Below are positions 1-10,570 of a DNA stretch of 64,000 bases, piece after piece. The position numbers were made by a program, and so were the translations under genes. The notes under the pieces were generated by a model. It was not told the DNA's origin, made no database searches, and saw only the letters and a list, made by a program, of their open reading frames with translations. Source of the stretch: Pseudomonas sp. MYb185 (GTDB lineage Bacteria > Pseudomonadota > Gammaproteobacteria > Pseudomonadales > Pseudomonadaceae). The stretch covers positions 434,001 through 498,000 of the forward strand of contig NZ_PCQD01000002.1 in NCBI RefSeq assembly GCF_002979975.1, read 5' to 3'. The number at the start of each line of letters is the position of its first letter. The first letter of the stretch is position 1.

Positions 1-34
1 CGATCTGCGTCGCCACTGATCAGCCTGTCGCTGG

Positions 35-58
35 AACCCCGGCCATGCCGCCGGGGTT
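35..58 (+). terminator. Hairpin terminator at left edge
   Basis: A 9-bp perfect inverted repeat (arms 35-43 and 50-58) is GC-rich in the middle and ends in T residues on the plus strand. It lies just beyond the 3' end of the minus-strand solute-binding gene. It could end that gene, a plus-strand gene left of the window, or both, since the arms also begin with AA. Confidence 0.5.
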
Positions 59-83
59 TCCCGCCAAGCCGGCAAGCCTCCCG

Positions 84-821
84 CTACTGCCGCGTCACAT
101 CCAGTTCGACACCCTGCGCCTGCAGCCGATCGAAGGCCGCATCCAGATCCGTCTTCAATCGCTCGGCAAATCCCGACTGGCGTGACAGCACGAAGCGCAT
201 GGGCAATTCAGCCACCCCGACCGAAGGCAGGGCCTGCATGCCCAATGTCTCCAGTGCCGAGCTCACCTGGGTCCGATAATCCAGCAGATAGTCGCCCCGT
301 CCACGCAACAGCATCTGTACCGCGCCGACATGCGAGTTGCTTTTATGCACGGTGAGATCCCGGGCAGGATCACTGAGAATCTGCCGCAGGGCAGTAGTGT
401 AGGTGAAGTTGGTAATCATGATCAGGCTCTTGCCCTGGATATCCTCCGGCCAGCGGGGCGGCGGAGTGCCGGGCAGGTGGTACAGATTGATGCCCACCCG
501 CCCCAGGTCACGCTCGGTCTGCAGCGTATGCTCAGCCAGCCCCGGCTTATTCAGCATGCCCGGCCACACGTGGACCTCACCGCTTTCCAGCCCCAGCCAG
601 ATGCGAGCCGCCGGCAGGATGCGCAACTCGGCCCGGTAACCGGCCTCGTGCAACAACCTGGTGGTCAAGTCGACCCCCTTACCGACCACCCTGCCGGATT
701 CATCCCGTTCCGCATATCCCGAGAAATTGAGAAACGCCACCTGCACCACGGGCTGCTGCGCAGCGGTGCAAACACCAGAACATAGAAGAAACAAGGCCAG
801 CCATACCGCTGCTTTCTTCAT
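84..821 (-). CDS. Periplasmic solute-binding protein, SBP family 3-like
   Basis: A 245-residue exported protein. It starts with two lysines, a hydrophobic stretch and an Ala-rich cleavage region (about residues 1-21), a classical signal peptide. The rest resembles amino-acid-type extracellular binding domains (SBP_bac_3), with an early segment predicted to contact ligand and a C-terminal helix. I place the start at 821 rather than the upstream ATG at 833 because GGGAGG precedes it and the signal peptide begins there. No permease or ATPase gene is adjacent, so it may be an orphan binding protein or sensor of the kind common in pseudomonads. Ligand unknown. Confidence 0.75.
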   Translation of the reverse strand: MKKAAVWLALFLLCSGVCTAAQQPVVQVAFLNFSGYAERDESGRVVGKGVDLTTRLLHEAGYRAELRILPAARIWLGLESGEVHVWPGMLNKPGLAEHTLQTERDLGRVGINLYHLPGTPPPRWPEDIQGKSLIMITNFTYTTALRQILSDPARDLTVHKSNSHVGAVQMLLRGRGDYLLDYRTQVSSALETLGMQALPSVGVAELPMRFVLSRQSGFAERLKTDLDAAFDRLQAQGVELDVTRQ

Positions 822-885
822 AGGACCTCCCATTCCTTGCCGAGTGTGTCCCAGCCTAGCCGGCTGGCCCGGTATTGCAATAAAA

Positions 886-915
886 AACCCCTTGCCGGCA
901 ATCCGGCAAGGGGTT
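886..915 (-). terminator. Rho-independent terminator of glyA
   Basis: A 13-bp perfect stem (886-898 with 903-915) with a 4-nt loop is followed on the minus strand by a run of T (complement of the A run at 882-887). It begins about 20 bp past the glyA stop codon. Confidence 0.88.
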
Positions 916-934
916 CGTTCAGCAAAGCACGCGT

Positions 935-2191
935 TTAGTCGCGGTATACCGGCAGACGAGCGCAGATAGCCTTGACCTGATCACGCACGCGGTCGATCAC
1001 CGACTCGTCACCCATGTTGTCGAGAATGTCGCAGATCCAGCCGGCCAGCTCGCGACACTCGGCTTCCTTGAAGCCGCGGGTGGTCACCGCCGGCGTACCG
1101 ATGCGCAGACCGGAGGTCACGAACGGCGAGCGCGGATCGTTCGGCACCGCGTTCTTGTTGACGGTGATATAGGCGCGACCCAGGGCCGCGTCCGCGTCCT
1201 TGCCGGTAATGTCCTGCTTGATCAGCGACAGCAGGAACAGGTGGTTCTTGGTACCACCGGAAACCACGTCGAAACCGCGCTCGATGAATACCTCGGCCAT
1301 GGCCTGGGCATTCTTCACCACCTGCTGCTGGTAGGCCTTGAACTCGTCGCTCATGGCTTCCTTGAAGCAGATCGCCTTGGCCGCGATCACGTGCATCAGC
1401 GGGCCACCCTGGCCACCGGGGAATACCGCCGAGTTCAGCTTCTTCTCCAGCGCCTCGTTGGCACGGGCCAGGATCAGGCCACCACGCGGGCCGCGCAGGG
1501 TCTTGTGGGTAGTGGTAGTGACCACGTCAGCGTAGGGTACCGGGTTCGGATATACACCAGCGGCAACCAGGCCGGCCACGTGGGCCATGTCGACGAACAG
1601 GTAGGCACCCACCTTGTCGGCGATCTCGCGGAAACGCGGGAAGTCGAGGATCTGCGAATAGGCGGAGAAGCCGGCGATGATCATCTTCGGCTTGTGCTCG
1701 AGCGCCAGCGCTTCGACTTCGTCATAGTTGATCAGGCCGGTATCGGTATTGATCCCGTACTGAACGGCGTTGTACATCTTGCCGGAGAAGTTTACCGAAG
1801 CACCGTGGGTCAGGTGACCACCATGGGCCAGGCTCATGCCCAGCACGGTGTCGCCAGGCTGCAGCAGCGCCTGGAATACCGCGCTGTTGGCCTGGGAACC
1901 GGCATGCGGCTGGACGTTGGCGTAGTCGGCACCGAACAGTTCCTTGGCGCGGTCGATGGCCAGTTGCTCGGCCACGTCCACGAACTCACAGCCGCCGTAG
2001 TAACGCTTGCCCGGGTAACCTTCGGCATACTTGTTGGTGAGCACCGAGCCCTGTGCCTGCATGACCGCAGGACTGGTATAGTTCTCGGATGCGATCAGCT
2101 CGATGTGCTCTTCCTGACGCTGTGCTTCCTGCTGCATGGCTGACCACAGCTCGGCGTCGAAAGTGGCAATATCGTTGGAACGGCTAAACAT
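935..2191 (-). CDS. glyA: Serine hydroxymethyltransferase
   Basis: Cytosolic PLP enzyme that interconverts serine and glycine with tetrahydrofolate, supplying one-carbon units. The product is 418 residues, the family's usual length. The PLP-lysine motif [14 protein letters not shown] is present near residue 230, and YPGKRYYGG near residue 55. The frame stays open upstream to 2275, but homologs begin at the MFSRSND methionine, so I start at 2191, preceded by GAGGG. It is a single gene with its own terminator. Pseudomonads often carry more than one glyA copy, so the paralog number cannot be assigned. Confidence 0.96.
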   Translation of the reverse strand: MFSRSNDIATFDAELWSAMQQEAQRQEEHIELIASENYTSPAVMQAQGSVLTNKYAEGYPGKRYYGGCEFVDVAEQLAIDRAKELFGADYANVQPHAGSQANSAVFQALLQPGDTVLGMSLAHGGHLTHGASVNFSGKMYNAVQYGINTDTGLINYDEVEALALEHKPKMIIAGFSAYSQILDFPRFREIADKVGAYLFVDMAHVAGLVAAGVYPNPVPYADVVTTTTHKTLRGPRGGLILARANEALEKKLNSAVFPGGQGGPLMHVIAAKAICFKEAMSDEFKAYQQQVVKNAQAMAEVFIERGFDVVSGGTKNHLFLLSLIKQDITGKDADAALGRAYITVNKNAVPNDPRSPFVTSGLRIGTPAVTTRGFKEAECRELAGWICDILDNMGDESVIDRVRDQVKAICARLPVYRD

Positions 2192-2318
2192 GTCACGGCC
2201 CTCTGCCAGAGATGTACAAATAAAAAAGAGGCCGCATTTTACCCCAACCGGACGTAACTGGCACATGAAAAGCATTCAGTCGGTCATATAGGTCCTTTCA
2301 AGGAGTTACCCGCCCCCG

Positions 2319-2434
2319 CTGGGTCGCCGCGCCACTGCGTGGCTCGCAATGACATGACTGTGAAGTATCGGGTAAAGGGGCGAGGCCGTCCCCGCTGTCA
2401 TTGCGAGGAGCCGTAGGCGACGCGGCAACCCATG
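2319..2434. repeat. REP-like inverted repeat pair between glyA and ettA
   Basis: The 395-bp spacer 2192-2586 between the divergent glyA and ettA genes contains two imperfect inverted copies of a 35-bp element (about 2320-2353 and 2397-2432). Each contains GTCATTGCGAG on one strand or its complement on the other. Elements with this core are known as dispersed intergenic repeats in many bacteria. The two arms could fold into a long cruciform or mRNA hairpin. I see no gene in this spacer. Confidence 0.75.
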
Positions 2435-2586
2435 TTCCCGAAGTTACCGGCAACACCTGCAGTTTATATGGACGACGGGTCGGATTTGCCCTGGCCCCTA
2501 ACTTGGGCTAGCCTTGCCCCCCATTCCCCGCCCCTTCTTTGCGGGTGCCCCATTATTCTCCATCAGCAATTACAGGTTTACGCCCC

Positions 2587-4251
2587 ATGGCCCAATACGT
2601 TTACAGCATGCACCGGGTGAGCAAGGTTGTGCCGCCCAAGCGGCAGATCCTCAAGGATATTTCCCTGTCATTCTTCCCCGGCGCCAAAATCGGCGTACTG
2701 GGCCTGAACGGTGCGGGTAAATCGACCCTGCTGCGCATCATGGCCGGAGTGGACACCGAATTCGACGGTGAAGCCCGCCCCATGCCCGGCATCAACGTCG
2801 GCTACCTGCCGCAGGAGCCGCAGCTGGAGCCGGAAAAGACCGTCCGCGAGATCGTCGAGCAGGCGGTCAGCCAGATCAAGGACGCCCAGGCCCGCCTCGA
2901 CGAAGTCTATGCCGCCTATGCCGAGCCGGATGCCGACTTCGACGCACTGGCTGCCGAACAGGCCAAGCTGGAGGCCATCCTCCAGGCTGCCGATGGTCAC
3001 AACCTGGATCGCCAGTTGGAAGTCGCCGCCGATGCGCTGCGTCTGCCACCGTGGGATGCGGTGATCGGTAACCTGTCCGGTGGCGAGAAGCGCCGCGTGG
3101 CATTGTGCCGCCTGTTGCTGTCGGCACCCGACATGCTGCTGCTGGACGAGCCGACCAACCACCTGGACGCCGATTCGGTCGCCTGGCTGGAGCAGTTCCT
3201 GCACAACTTCCCCGGCACCGTGGTCGCCATTACCCACGACCGCTACTTCCTGGATAACGTCGCCGGCTGGATTCTGGAACTGGACCGCGGCCACGGCATT
3301 CCCTTCGAAGGTAACTACTCCCAGTGGCTGGAATCCAAGGCTGCCCGCCTGAGTGCCGAAGCCAAGCAGGAGGCCTCCCACGCCAAGGCGATGAAGGCCG
3401 AGCTGGAGTGGGTGCGCCAGGGGGCCAAGGGCCGCCAGGCCAAATCCAAGGCCCGCCTGCAGCGTTTCGAGGAAATGCAGTCCCAGGAATTCCAGAAGCG
3501 CAGCGAAACCAATGAGATCTATATTCCCGCCGGGCCGCGCCTGGGCGACAAGGTCATCGAATTGCACGGCGTCACCAAGAGCTATGGCGACCGCGTGCTG
3601 ATCGATGACCTGAGCCTGAGCATTCCCAAGGGTGCCATCGTCGGCGTGATCGGCGGCAACGGGGCCGGCAAGTCCACCTTGCTGCGCATGATTACCGGCA
3701 AGGAACAGCCCGACAGCGGCGAGATCGTCATCGGCGATACCGTGAAGATTGCCAGCGTCGACCAGAGCCGTGATGACCTGGATGGCAACAAGACCGTGTG
3801 GGAGCAGGTCTCCGACGGCTTCGACCTGATCACCGTGGGCGGCTATGAAGTGCCCTCGCGCGGTTACGTTGGCCGCTTCAACTTCAAGGGCGCCGACCAG
3901 CAGAAGTTCGTCAAGGACCTGTCCGGCGGTGAGCGCGGCCGGCTGCACCTGGCGCTGACCCTGAAACAGGGCGCCAACGTGCTGTTGCTGGACGAACCGT
4001 CCAACGACCTCGACGTGGAAACCCTGCGTGCACTGGAAGAAGCCCTGCTGGATTTCCCGGGTTCCGCCATCGTGATTTCCCACGATCGCTGGTTCCTGGA
4101 CCGCATCGCCACGCATATTCTTTCCTATGAAGATGATGCGAAGGTGGTATTCTTCGAGGGCAACTACACCGAATTTGAAGCAGACCGCAAGAAACGCCTG
4201 GGCGAAGCAGCCGCCCAGCCGCATCGTGTGCGCTACAAAAAACTGGCCTGA
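2587..4251 (+). CDS. ettA: Energy-dependent translational throttle protein EttA (ABC-F ATPase)
   Basis: ABC-F protein of 554 residues that binds the ribosomal E site and gates entry into elongation according to ATP/ADP. It has two ATPase domains: Walker A GLNGAGKST, signature LSGGEKRR and LLLLDEPTNHLD in the first; GGNGAGKST, LSGGERGR and LLLDEPSNDLD in the second. A charged linker of about 80 residues separates them. Length and the N-terminal MAQYVYSMHRVSK match EttA rather than other ABC-F members. I use the ATG at 2587, which gives this conserved N terminus. It is cytosolic, with no membrane segments. Confidence 0.96.
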   Translation: MAQYVYSMHRVSKVVPPKRQILKDISLSFFPGAKIGVLGLNGAGKSTLLRIMAGVDTEFDGEARPMPGINVGYLPQEPQLEPEKTVREIVEQAVSQIKDAQARLDEVYAAYAEPDADFDALAAEQAKLEAILQAADGHNLDRQLEVAADALRLPPWDAVIGNLSGGEKRRVALCRLLLSAPDMLLLDEPTNHLDADSVAWLEQFLHNFPGTVVAITHDRYFLDNVAGWILELDRGHGIPFEGNYSQWLESKAARLSAEAKQEASHAKAMKAELEWVRQGAKGRQAKSKARLQRFEEMQSQEFQKRSETNEIYIPAGPRLGDKVIELHGVTKSYGDRVLIDDLSLSIPKGAIVGVIGGNGAGKSTLLRMITGKEQPDSGEIVIGDTVKIASVDQSRDDLDGNKTVWEQVSDGFDLITVGGYEVPSRGYVGRFNFKGADQQKFVKDLSGGERGRLHLALTLKQGANVLLLDEPSNDLDVETLRALEEALLDFPGSAIVISHDRWFLDRIATHILSYEDDAKVVFFEGNYTEFEADRKKRLGEAAAQPHRVRYKKLA

Positions 4252-4284
4252 CGAAAAAGTCACATTTTTGTGGAACTTTTCCGA

Positions 4285-4319
4285 CCTGCCGCGTGCGACC
4301 AAAAAGCGCACGCGGCAGG
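4285..4319 (+). terminator. Strong stem-loop downstream of ettA
   Basis: A perfect 13-bp stem (4285-4297 with 4307-4319) with a 9-nt A-rich loop lies 33 bp past the ettA stop. No T tract follows, so it may act with Rho or as an mRNA 3'-end stabiliser rather than as a classical terminator. The rest of the spacer to gdhA is AT-rich with no recognisable gene. Confidence 0.5.
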
Positions 4320-4501
4320 GCTTCGCATAAGAGCCATAAATCCCTTAAAAAACATAAACTTGAATCTGTTTCACCAGCATCCAGCGGTCCCCTGCGCACC
4401 ACTGCAGGGCACCCTTGAGCCCCATTGACGTGCATGTTTTTTTGTTAAGCACTATTTCAGAGCGTGTTCACCTCTGATAAATTTGCACCAACACGTCTTA
4501 A

Positions 4502-5863
<1,362 letters not shown>

Positions 5864-5884
5864 CCTTCCGCCCTTACCTCCTTT

Positions 5885-5914
5885 CCTCCTCCTCGGCCTG
5901 CTCCGAGGAGGAGG
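5885..5914 (+). terminator. Hairpin downstream of gdhA
   Basis: A perfect 12-bp stem (5885-5896 with 5903-5914) with a 6-nt loop starts about 20 bp after the gdhA stop. Only a weak T content follows it. It separates gdhA from the PilZ gene. Confidence 0.65.
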
Positions 5915-5991
5915 TCATTCCCTCCGCAGCAACACCAGCAACTGAGCAGCTATAATAAGTCGCATAACGTAGCCGCCCGACGGGGGCCGTC

Positions 5992-6369
5992 ATGTCAGAC
6001 CATTATCGGCGCTTTTCCCGCATTCCCTTTGACGCCCACGTCAGCTTGCACCAGGACAACTGGCACGCCCACGGCCAATTGATCGATATCTCCCTGCATG
6101 GCCTGCTGCTCAGGCAACCCGACACCTGGTCACAAGTGGATATCAGCCAACCCTTGCGTGCGGTGGTCGAGCTGTCCAGCACCGACCAGATCCACATGGA
6201 AGTACAACAGGTATTCGCCCGCAATGGTTTACTGGGCCTGGAGTGCCGGCATATCGACCTGGATTCCATCAGCCACCTGAAACGGCTGGTGGTGCTGAAT
6301 CTGGGCGATGATGTACTGGCCGAGCGGGAGCTCACGGCACTCTGCGCCGAACCCCATACAGATCCATGA
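5992..6369 (+). CDS. PilZ-domain protein
   Basis: A 125-residue, single-domain cytosolic protein. The c-di-GMP-binding signature is complete: RxxxR (R6 and R10) and DxSxxG (D32, S34, G37). It is therefore expected to bind c-di-GMP and relay the signal to a partner. A TATAAT hexamer at 5951-5956, 36 bp upstream of the start, is a likely -10 box, although no good -35 box is visible. It converges on rlmG with 10 bp between the stops. The output partner is unknown. Confidence 0.85.
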   Translation: MSDHYRRFSRIPFDAHVSLHQDNWHAHGQLIDISLHGLLLRQPDTWSQVDISQPLRAVVELSSTDQIHMEVQQVFARNGLLGLECRHIDLDSISHLKRLVVLNLGDDVLAERELTALCAEPHTDP

Positions 6370-6379
6370 CCGCTTCGAT

Positions 6380-7504
6380 TCAGGCCGCGCGCAGCACCAC
6401 GAACTTGCTATTGCCACCCACCTGCGCAACGTTGCCGAAAAAGCGCCGCAATTTGACGTGATAACCGAGGTGACGGTTGCCGACCACCAGCAGCTCGCCA
6501 TCCGCTACCAGCGCCTGGCGACTCTGCTGGAACAGGCGCATGGCGATTTCATCACCGATCACCTGTTGCTGATGAAATGGCGGGTTGCACAACACCAGGT
6601 CGGCACTGCCCGCCGGGGCGCCCAGCAGGCCGTCGCCGACGATGAAGCGCGCCTGTCGGTCGGGGAATGCCTGACTGAAATTCTGCCGGGCCGAGGCAAC
6701 CGCAGCGTAGGACTCATCGATGAAGGTCAGCTGCGCTTCGGGGTTGAGCAAGGCAGCCTGGATACCCAGCGCGCCGTTGCCGCAGCCGAGGTCGACAATG
6801 CGTACCGCCCCCTCCATCCGGGGAAGGCATGGCAATAGCACCCGGGTGCCGATGTCCAGCCGCTCGCGGGAGAATACCCCGGGCAGGTTGGCCAGCTCGC
6901 AGCCACTGTCCGGCAGCGGATAGTGCGTGGTCAGTTGCGGCGTACCCGGCACAAGCGCGCTGTCGAGACGGGCGGTCAGCAGGCGTGCCTTTTTCCATGC
7001 CAGCGAGGCCTGATACGGGCCGATATAGTGGGCCAGCAGGTCTCCCGCACTCGGTGGCAGGTGCTTGAGCATGGCCCCAGCAGTCACCAGCGCATCCGCT
7101 GACAACAACGGTCGCAGACGACTGAGCTGGTCTTCCAGCAGGGCCAGGCTTTTCGGGATGCGCAGCAGGACCTGACTTATGGGCCCTTCGGGCAGGTGTT
7201 GACTGTCGATGAAGGTAACCTGCTCTGCCGTCAGCCGATTGTGGTCGATATTCAGCTGCAGGGCCTGCTGCGCCAGATGCGAGTCGCTCCAGCTGATCAC
7301 CGGTCGGCCAGATCGCGCCAGTGCACAGGCCAGCGCGCCGAAGTTGTCATTGATCACCAGTATCGGCCCTGCGGCGGGCTCCGGTGCTGCCAGAGACTGC
7401 AACAGATACAGGTCCGCCGTATCCACCGGTTGCAAGGTCGGATTACGGGTAGGTGGGTAGCGCTCGAGCTGCAGCGAGCCGAAAGGGGTATCGCAATGGT
7501 ACAT
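6380..7504 (-). CDS. rlmG: 23S rRNA (guanine1835-N2)-methyltransferase RlmG
   Basis: SAM-dependent methyltransferase of 374 residues with the two-domain layout of RlmG/RsmC: an N-terminal pseudo-methyltransferase half and a C-terminal catalytic half. The catalytic half shows the SAM-binding VDLGCGNGALG and the base-flipping motif LCNPPFHQ near residue 300. The early segment NPTLQPVDTADLYLLQ is typical of RlmG. It is transcribed alone toward the PilZ gene. RsmC is the main alternative, but the N terminus and length favour RlmG. Confidence 0.9.
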   Translation of the reverse strand: MYHCDTPFGSLQLERYPPTRNPTLQPVDTADLYLLQSLAAPEPAAGPILVINDNFGALACALARSGRPVISWSDSHLAQQALQLNIDHNRLTAEQVTFIDSQHLPEGPISQVLLRIPKSLALLEDQLSRLRPLLSADALVTAGAMLKHLPPSAGDLLAHYIGPYQASLAWKKARLLTARLDSALVPGTPQLTTHYPLPDSGCELANLPGVFSRERLDIGTRVLLPCLPRMEGAVRIVDLGCGNGALGIQAALLNPEAQLTFIDESYAAVASARQNFSQAFPDRQARFIVGDGLLGAPAGSADLVLCNPPFHQQQVIGDEIAMRLFQQSRQALVADGELLVVGNRHLGYHVKLRRFFGNVAQVGGNSKFVVLRAA

Positions 7505-7626
7505 GGCGGGCCGGTCTTGAATGAAAGACGGCTAGTATAGCCCAGGCCCCGCGGTGCCATCACCGCTGACGTCGCTCGGGCGAATAGCCGTCTGCAATAC
7601 CTGAGCTGATGCGGTATTTCTGCAGC

Positions 7627-9069
7627 TTATTTCAGCGCCTGGCGCAACGCCTGGCAGACTATCTTCAGCGCTTCCACCCGCGCGTAGCGTTTGTTTTCGG
7701 CGGGTACGATGTACCAGGGCGCCAGAACCGTATCGGTATGCGCCAGCATATCGTTCAGCGCCTGTTCATAGTGCGGCCAGCGCTCGCGGTTGCGCCAATC
7801 CTCCTCGGTCAGCTTGTAATGCTTGAGCGGGGAGCGCTCCCGGGCCTTGAAGCGCCGCAACTGCTCATCCTGGGTAATGGCCAGCCAGAACTTCAGTACC
7901 AGGGTGCCCTTGGCGCTTAGCTGCGCCTCGAAATCGTTGATCTCATCATAGGCACGCTGCCATTGCCGGCGGCTGCAGAAGCGTTCGACCCGCTCGACCA
8001 ACACCCGTCCGTAATAGCTGCGATCGAAGATGGCAACCCGACCGGGGGTAGGTACTCGCCGCCAGAAACGCAGCAGATAGGGTTGCAGGCGCTGCTCATG
8101 GGTTGGCGCGCGAGTGCCGTGCACGCGCATGTAACGCGGGTCCAGGCACTGGGTGATGCGGCGAATGGCGCCACCCTTGCCGGCGGCATCGGTACCTTCG
8201 AACACCAGCAGCAGGCTGCGCTCGGCAAAGGCCGGGTGCCGCACCAGTTCGCGCAGCTCCGCCTGATAATGCCTGAGCTGCTGCTTGTATTGCTGCTTGC
8301 CCAGCTTGAGGCAGTAATCCACCTGTTGCAGGCGCACCAGCGGCGCAGGCAGCAGCGGGGTCGGTGCCGGACGTTTGGTCTGCTTGTCCAGCAACTGGTG
8401 AATCTGCTGCAGCACTATCTGGCCAACGCGAATATCACGGTAGTGGGCGTCATCACTGGGCACTGCTATCCAGGGCGCCCAGGGGGTCGAGGTCAGCTCG
8501 CTCATCAGTTGCGTGGAGGTCATCACCTGCTCATGATCCACCGAACCAAGATCCCCCCACTCGCGCATCACCACGCTCTGCTCCAGCTCCTGCGCTGCGC
8601 CTTCCCCACCCGACGGCTGCTCGATCTGCAGCCAGAGCTTGACCAGTGCCACGCCTTCCTCGCTCAGCAATCGCTCGAAGCGGGCAATCTCCTCCATCTG
8701 CAGTTGAAACGCCTCAGCGTTGATTTCACCACGGCAGTAGCGGATCTGCGGCTGGTGGTACCAGGAGCCGAGATAGAAGCCGAGCTTGCCCGGTCCGGGC
8801 AGACTGATCCAGTAGCGCCACAGGTGCGGCATGCGCTGTTCGATCCCCTGGGGCAAGGCGAAGGCGCGGGTATCGAGGAAGCGGTTGTCCAGCCATTCGT
8901 AGAAGCTGTAGATGGCTTCGGCCTTGCCACCGTTGTCGTTGCCGCTGACCAACACCAGTACCGGCCCCTTGTTCGCCTTGCGCAGCTCGTACTGCGCCTC
9001 CAGCAGCGCCTCGTTGAGCTCGGCCCGCTGCCGTTTGAATGCTTTCTTGCTGAGATGGTGCTCCGGCAT
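7627..9069 (-). CDS. pap: Polyphosphate:AMP phosphotransferase (two-domain PPK2)
   Basis: Transfers phosphate from polyphosphate to AMP to give ADP. The 480-residue protein has two tandem PPK2 domains, as in the Acinetobacter/Pseudomonas PAP class. The first carries the P-loop SGNDNGGK near residue 43. The second carries FEGTDAAGKGGAIRR near residue 280 and the lid segment with FDRSYYGRVLVERVE. The two-domain architecture separates it from single-domain PPK2 enzymes, which make GTP or ATP. It is divergent from radA, with an 80-bp spacer that must hold both promoters. Confidence 0.92.
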   Translation of the reverse strand: MPEHHLSKKAFKRQRAELNEALLEAQYELRKANKGPVLVLVSGNDNGGKAEAIYSFYEWLDNRFLDTRAFALPQGIEQRMPHLWRYWISLPGPGKLGFYLGSWYHQPQIRYCRGEINAEAFQLQMEEIARFERLLSEEGVALVKLWLQIEQPSGGEGAAQELEQSVVMREWGDLGSVDHEQVMTSTQLMSELTSTPWAPWIAVPSDDAHYRDIRVGQIVLQQIHQLLDKQTKRPAPTPLLPAPLVRLQQVDYCLKLGKQQYKQQLRHYQAELRELVRHPAFAERSLLLVFEGTDAAGKGGAIRRITQCLDPRYMRVHGTRAPTHEQRLQPYLLRFWRRVPTPGRVAIFDRSYYGRVLVERVERFCSRRQWQRAYDEINDFEAQLSAKGTLVLKFWLAITQDEQLRRFKARERSPLKHYKLTEEDWRNRERWPHYEQALNDMLAHTDTVLAPWYIVPAENKRYARVEALKIVCQALRQALK

Positions 9070-9149
9070 CTTTGTCGCCTGCGTCAGGATTTATTGCGTG
9101 CCGAACAGTATAGTGACGGCTGACAGAAAACAGGTTCAATGGAACGGCA

Positions 9150-10523
9150 ATGGCGAAGAACAAACGACTCTACGGCTGCACCGAGTGTGGCGCCACCTTT
9201 ACCAAATGGGCCGGCCAGTGCGCAGAATGCCGGGCGTGGAACACCCTGGTCGAGACCGTGATAGATACCACACCGGTCGGCGGCAGCGGCGGCCCGCGTG
9301 CCAGCAACTGGGCCGGAGAAGCGGCCCAGGTCAAGACCCTGGCCGAGGTCTCCACCGAGGAGATGCCGCGCCAGCCCAGTGGCTCTTCCGAGCTGGACCG
9401 GGTACTCGGCGGCGGGCTGGTCGGCGGCTCGGTGGTGCTGATCGGCGGCGATCCGGGCATCGGCAAGTCGACCATCCTGTTGCAGACCCTGTGTCGCCTG
9501 GCCCAGGACATGCCGGCGTTGTACGTCACCGGCGAGGAATCCCAGCAGCAGGTGGCCATGCGCGCCAAGCGCCTGAGCCTGCCGGAAGACAAGCTGAAGG
9601 TGATGACTGAAACCTGCATCGAAAGCATCATCGCCACCGCCCGCCGCGAACAGCCGAAGGTGATGGTGGTCGACTCGATCCAGACCATCTTCACCGAACA
9701 GTTGCAGTCGGCCCCCGGCGGTGTCGCCCAGGTGCGTGAAAGCGCCGCGCTGCTGGTGCGCTATGCCAAGCAGAGCGGTACGGCCATCTTCCTGGTCGGC
9801 CACGTGACCAAGGAAGGCTCGCTGGCCGGGCCGCGGGTACTCGAGCACATGGTCGATACCGTGCTGTACTTCGAAGGCGAGGCCGATGGTCGCCTGCGCA
9901 TGCTGCGTGCGGTGAAGAACCGCTTCGGTGCGGTCAACGAGCTGGGCGTATTCGCCATGACCGACAAGGGCCTGAAGGAAGTCGCCAACCCCTCGGCGAT
10001 CTTTCTCTCGCGCTACGAAGCGCCGATTCCCGGCAGCGTGGTGATGTCCACCTGGGAAGGGTCGCGGCCGATGCTGGTGGAGGTGCAGGCACTGGTCGAC
10101 ACCAGCCACCTGGGCAACCCACGGCGGGTCACCCTCGGGCTGGACCAGAACCGCCTGGCCATGCTGCTGGCGGTGCTGCACCGGCATGGCGGGGTGGCGA
10201 CCTATGACCAGGATGTGTTCGTCAACGTGGTCGGCGGGGTCAAGGTGCTGGAAACCGCGGCCGACCTGGCGCTATTGGCAGCGGTGATCTCCAGCCTGCG
10301 CAACCGGCCCTTGCCGATGGACCTGATGGTATTCGGCGAGCTGGGCCTGTCCGGTGAAATCCGCCCGGTACCCAGTGGCCAGGAGCGCCTGAAGGAGGCC
10401 GCCAAGCACGGCTTCACCCGCGCCATCGTACCCAAGGCCAATGCCCCCAAGGAAGCGCCGAAGGGCATGCAGGTGGTGCAGGTCACCCGGCTGGACGAGG
10501 CCTTGGGAGTCCTGTTCGATTGA
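9150..10523 (+). CDS. radA: DNA repair protein RadA
   Basis: Recombination-associated ATPase of 457 residues that helps branch migration. In order it has a four-cysteine zinc finger (C10, C13, C24, C27), a RecA-like core with Walker A GGDPGIGKST near residue 100, the RadA-specific KNRFG motif near residue 255, and a Lon-protease-like C-terminal domain. It is followed by a non-coding spacer with DnaA boxes, not by another gene of its operon. Confidence 0.96.
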   Translation: MAKNKRLYGCTECGATFTKWAGQCAECRAWNTLVETVIDTTPVGGSGGPRASNWAGEAAQVKTLAEVSTEEMPRQPSGSSELDRVLGGGLVGGSVVLIGGDPGIGKSTILLQTLCRLAQDMPALYVTGEESQQQVAMRAKRLSLPEDKLKVMTETCIESIIATARREQPKVMVVDSIQTIFTEQLQSAPGGVAQVRESAALLVRYAKQSGTAIFLVGHVTKEGSLAGPRVLEHMVDTVLYFEGEADGRLRMLRAVKNRFGAVNELGVFAMTDKGLKEVANPSAIFLSRYEAPIPGSVVMSTWEGSRPMLVEVQALVDTSHLGNPRRVTLGLDQNRLAMLLAVLHRHGGVATYDQDVFVNVVGGVKVLETAADLALLAAVISSLRNRPLPMDLMVFGELGLSGEIRPVPSGQERLKEAAKHGFTRAIVPKANAPKEAPKGMQVVQVTRLDEALGVLFD

Positions 10524-10570
10524 GTTGACGTCGGATGCCGACATTGGAGGGTCGAGCGGTTGTGCACATA

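Noticed and set aside
2668-4311. Open frame of about 547 codons antisense to ettA
   Set aside because: It mirrors the ettA frame, its sequence is rich in Gly, Val, Gln and His with no domain pattern, and ettA is certain. It is a by-product of GC-rich codon use.
4321-4375. AT-rich stretch before gdhA with AAAAAC and GTTT, as a ninth operator
   Set aside because: The spacer between the half-sites is 14 bp instead of 10 and the gene is a housekeeping gene outside the cluster.
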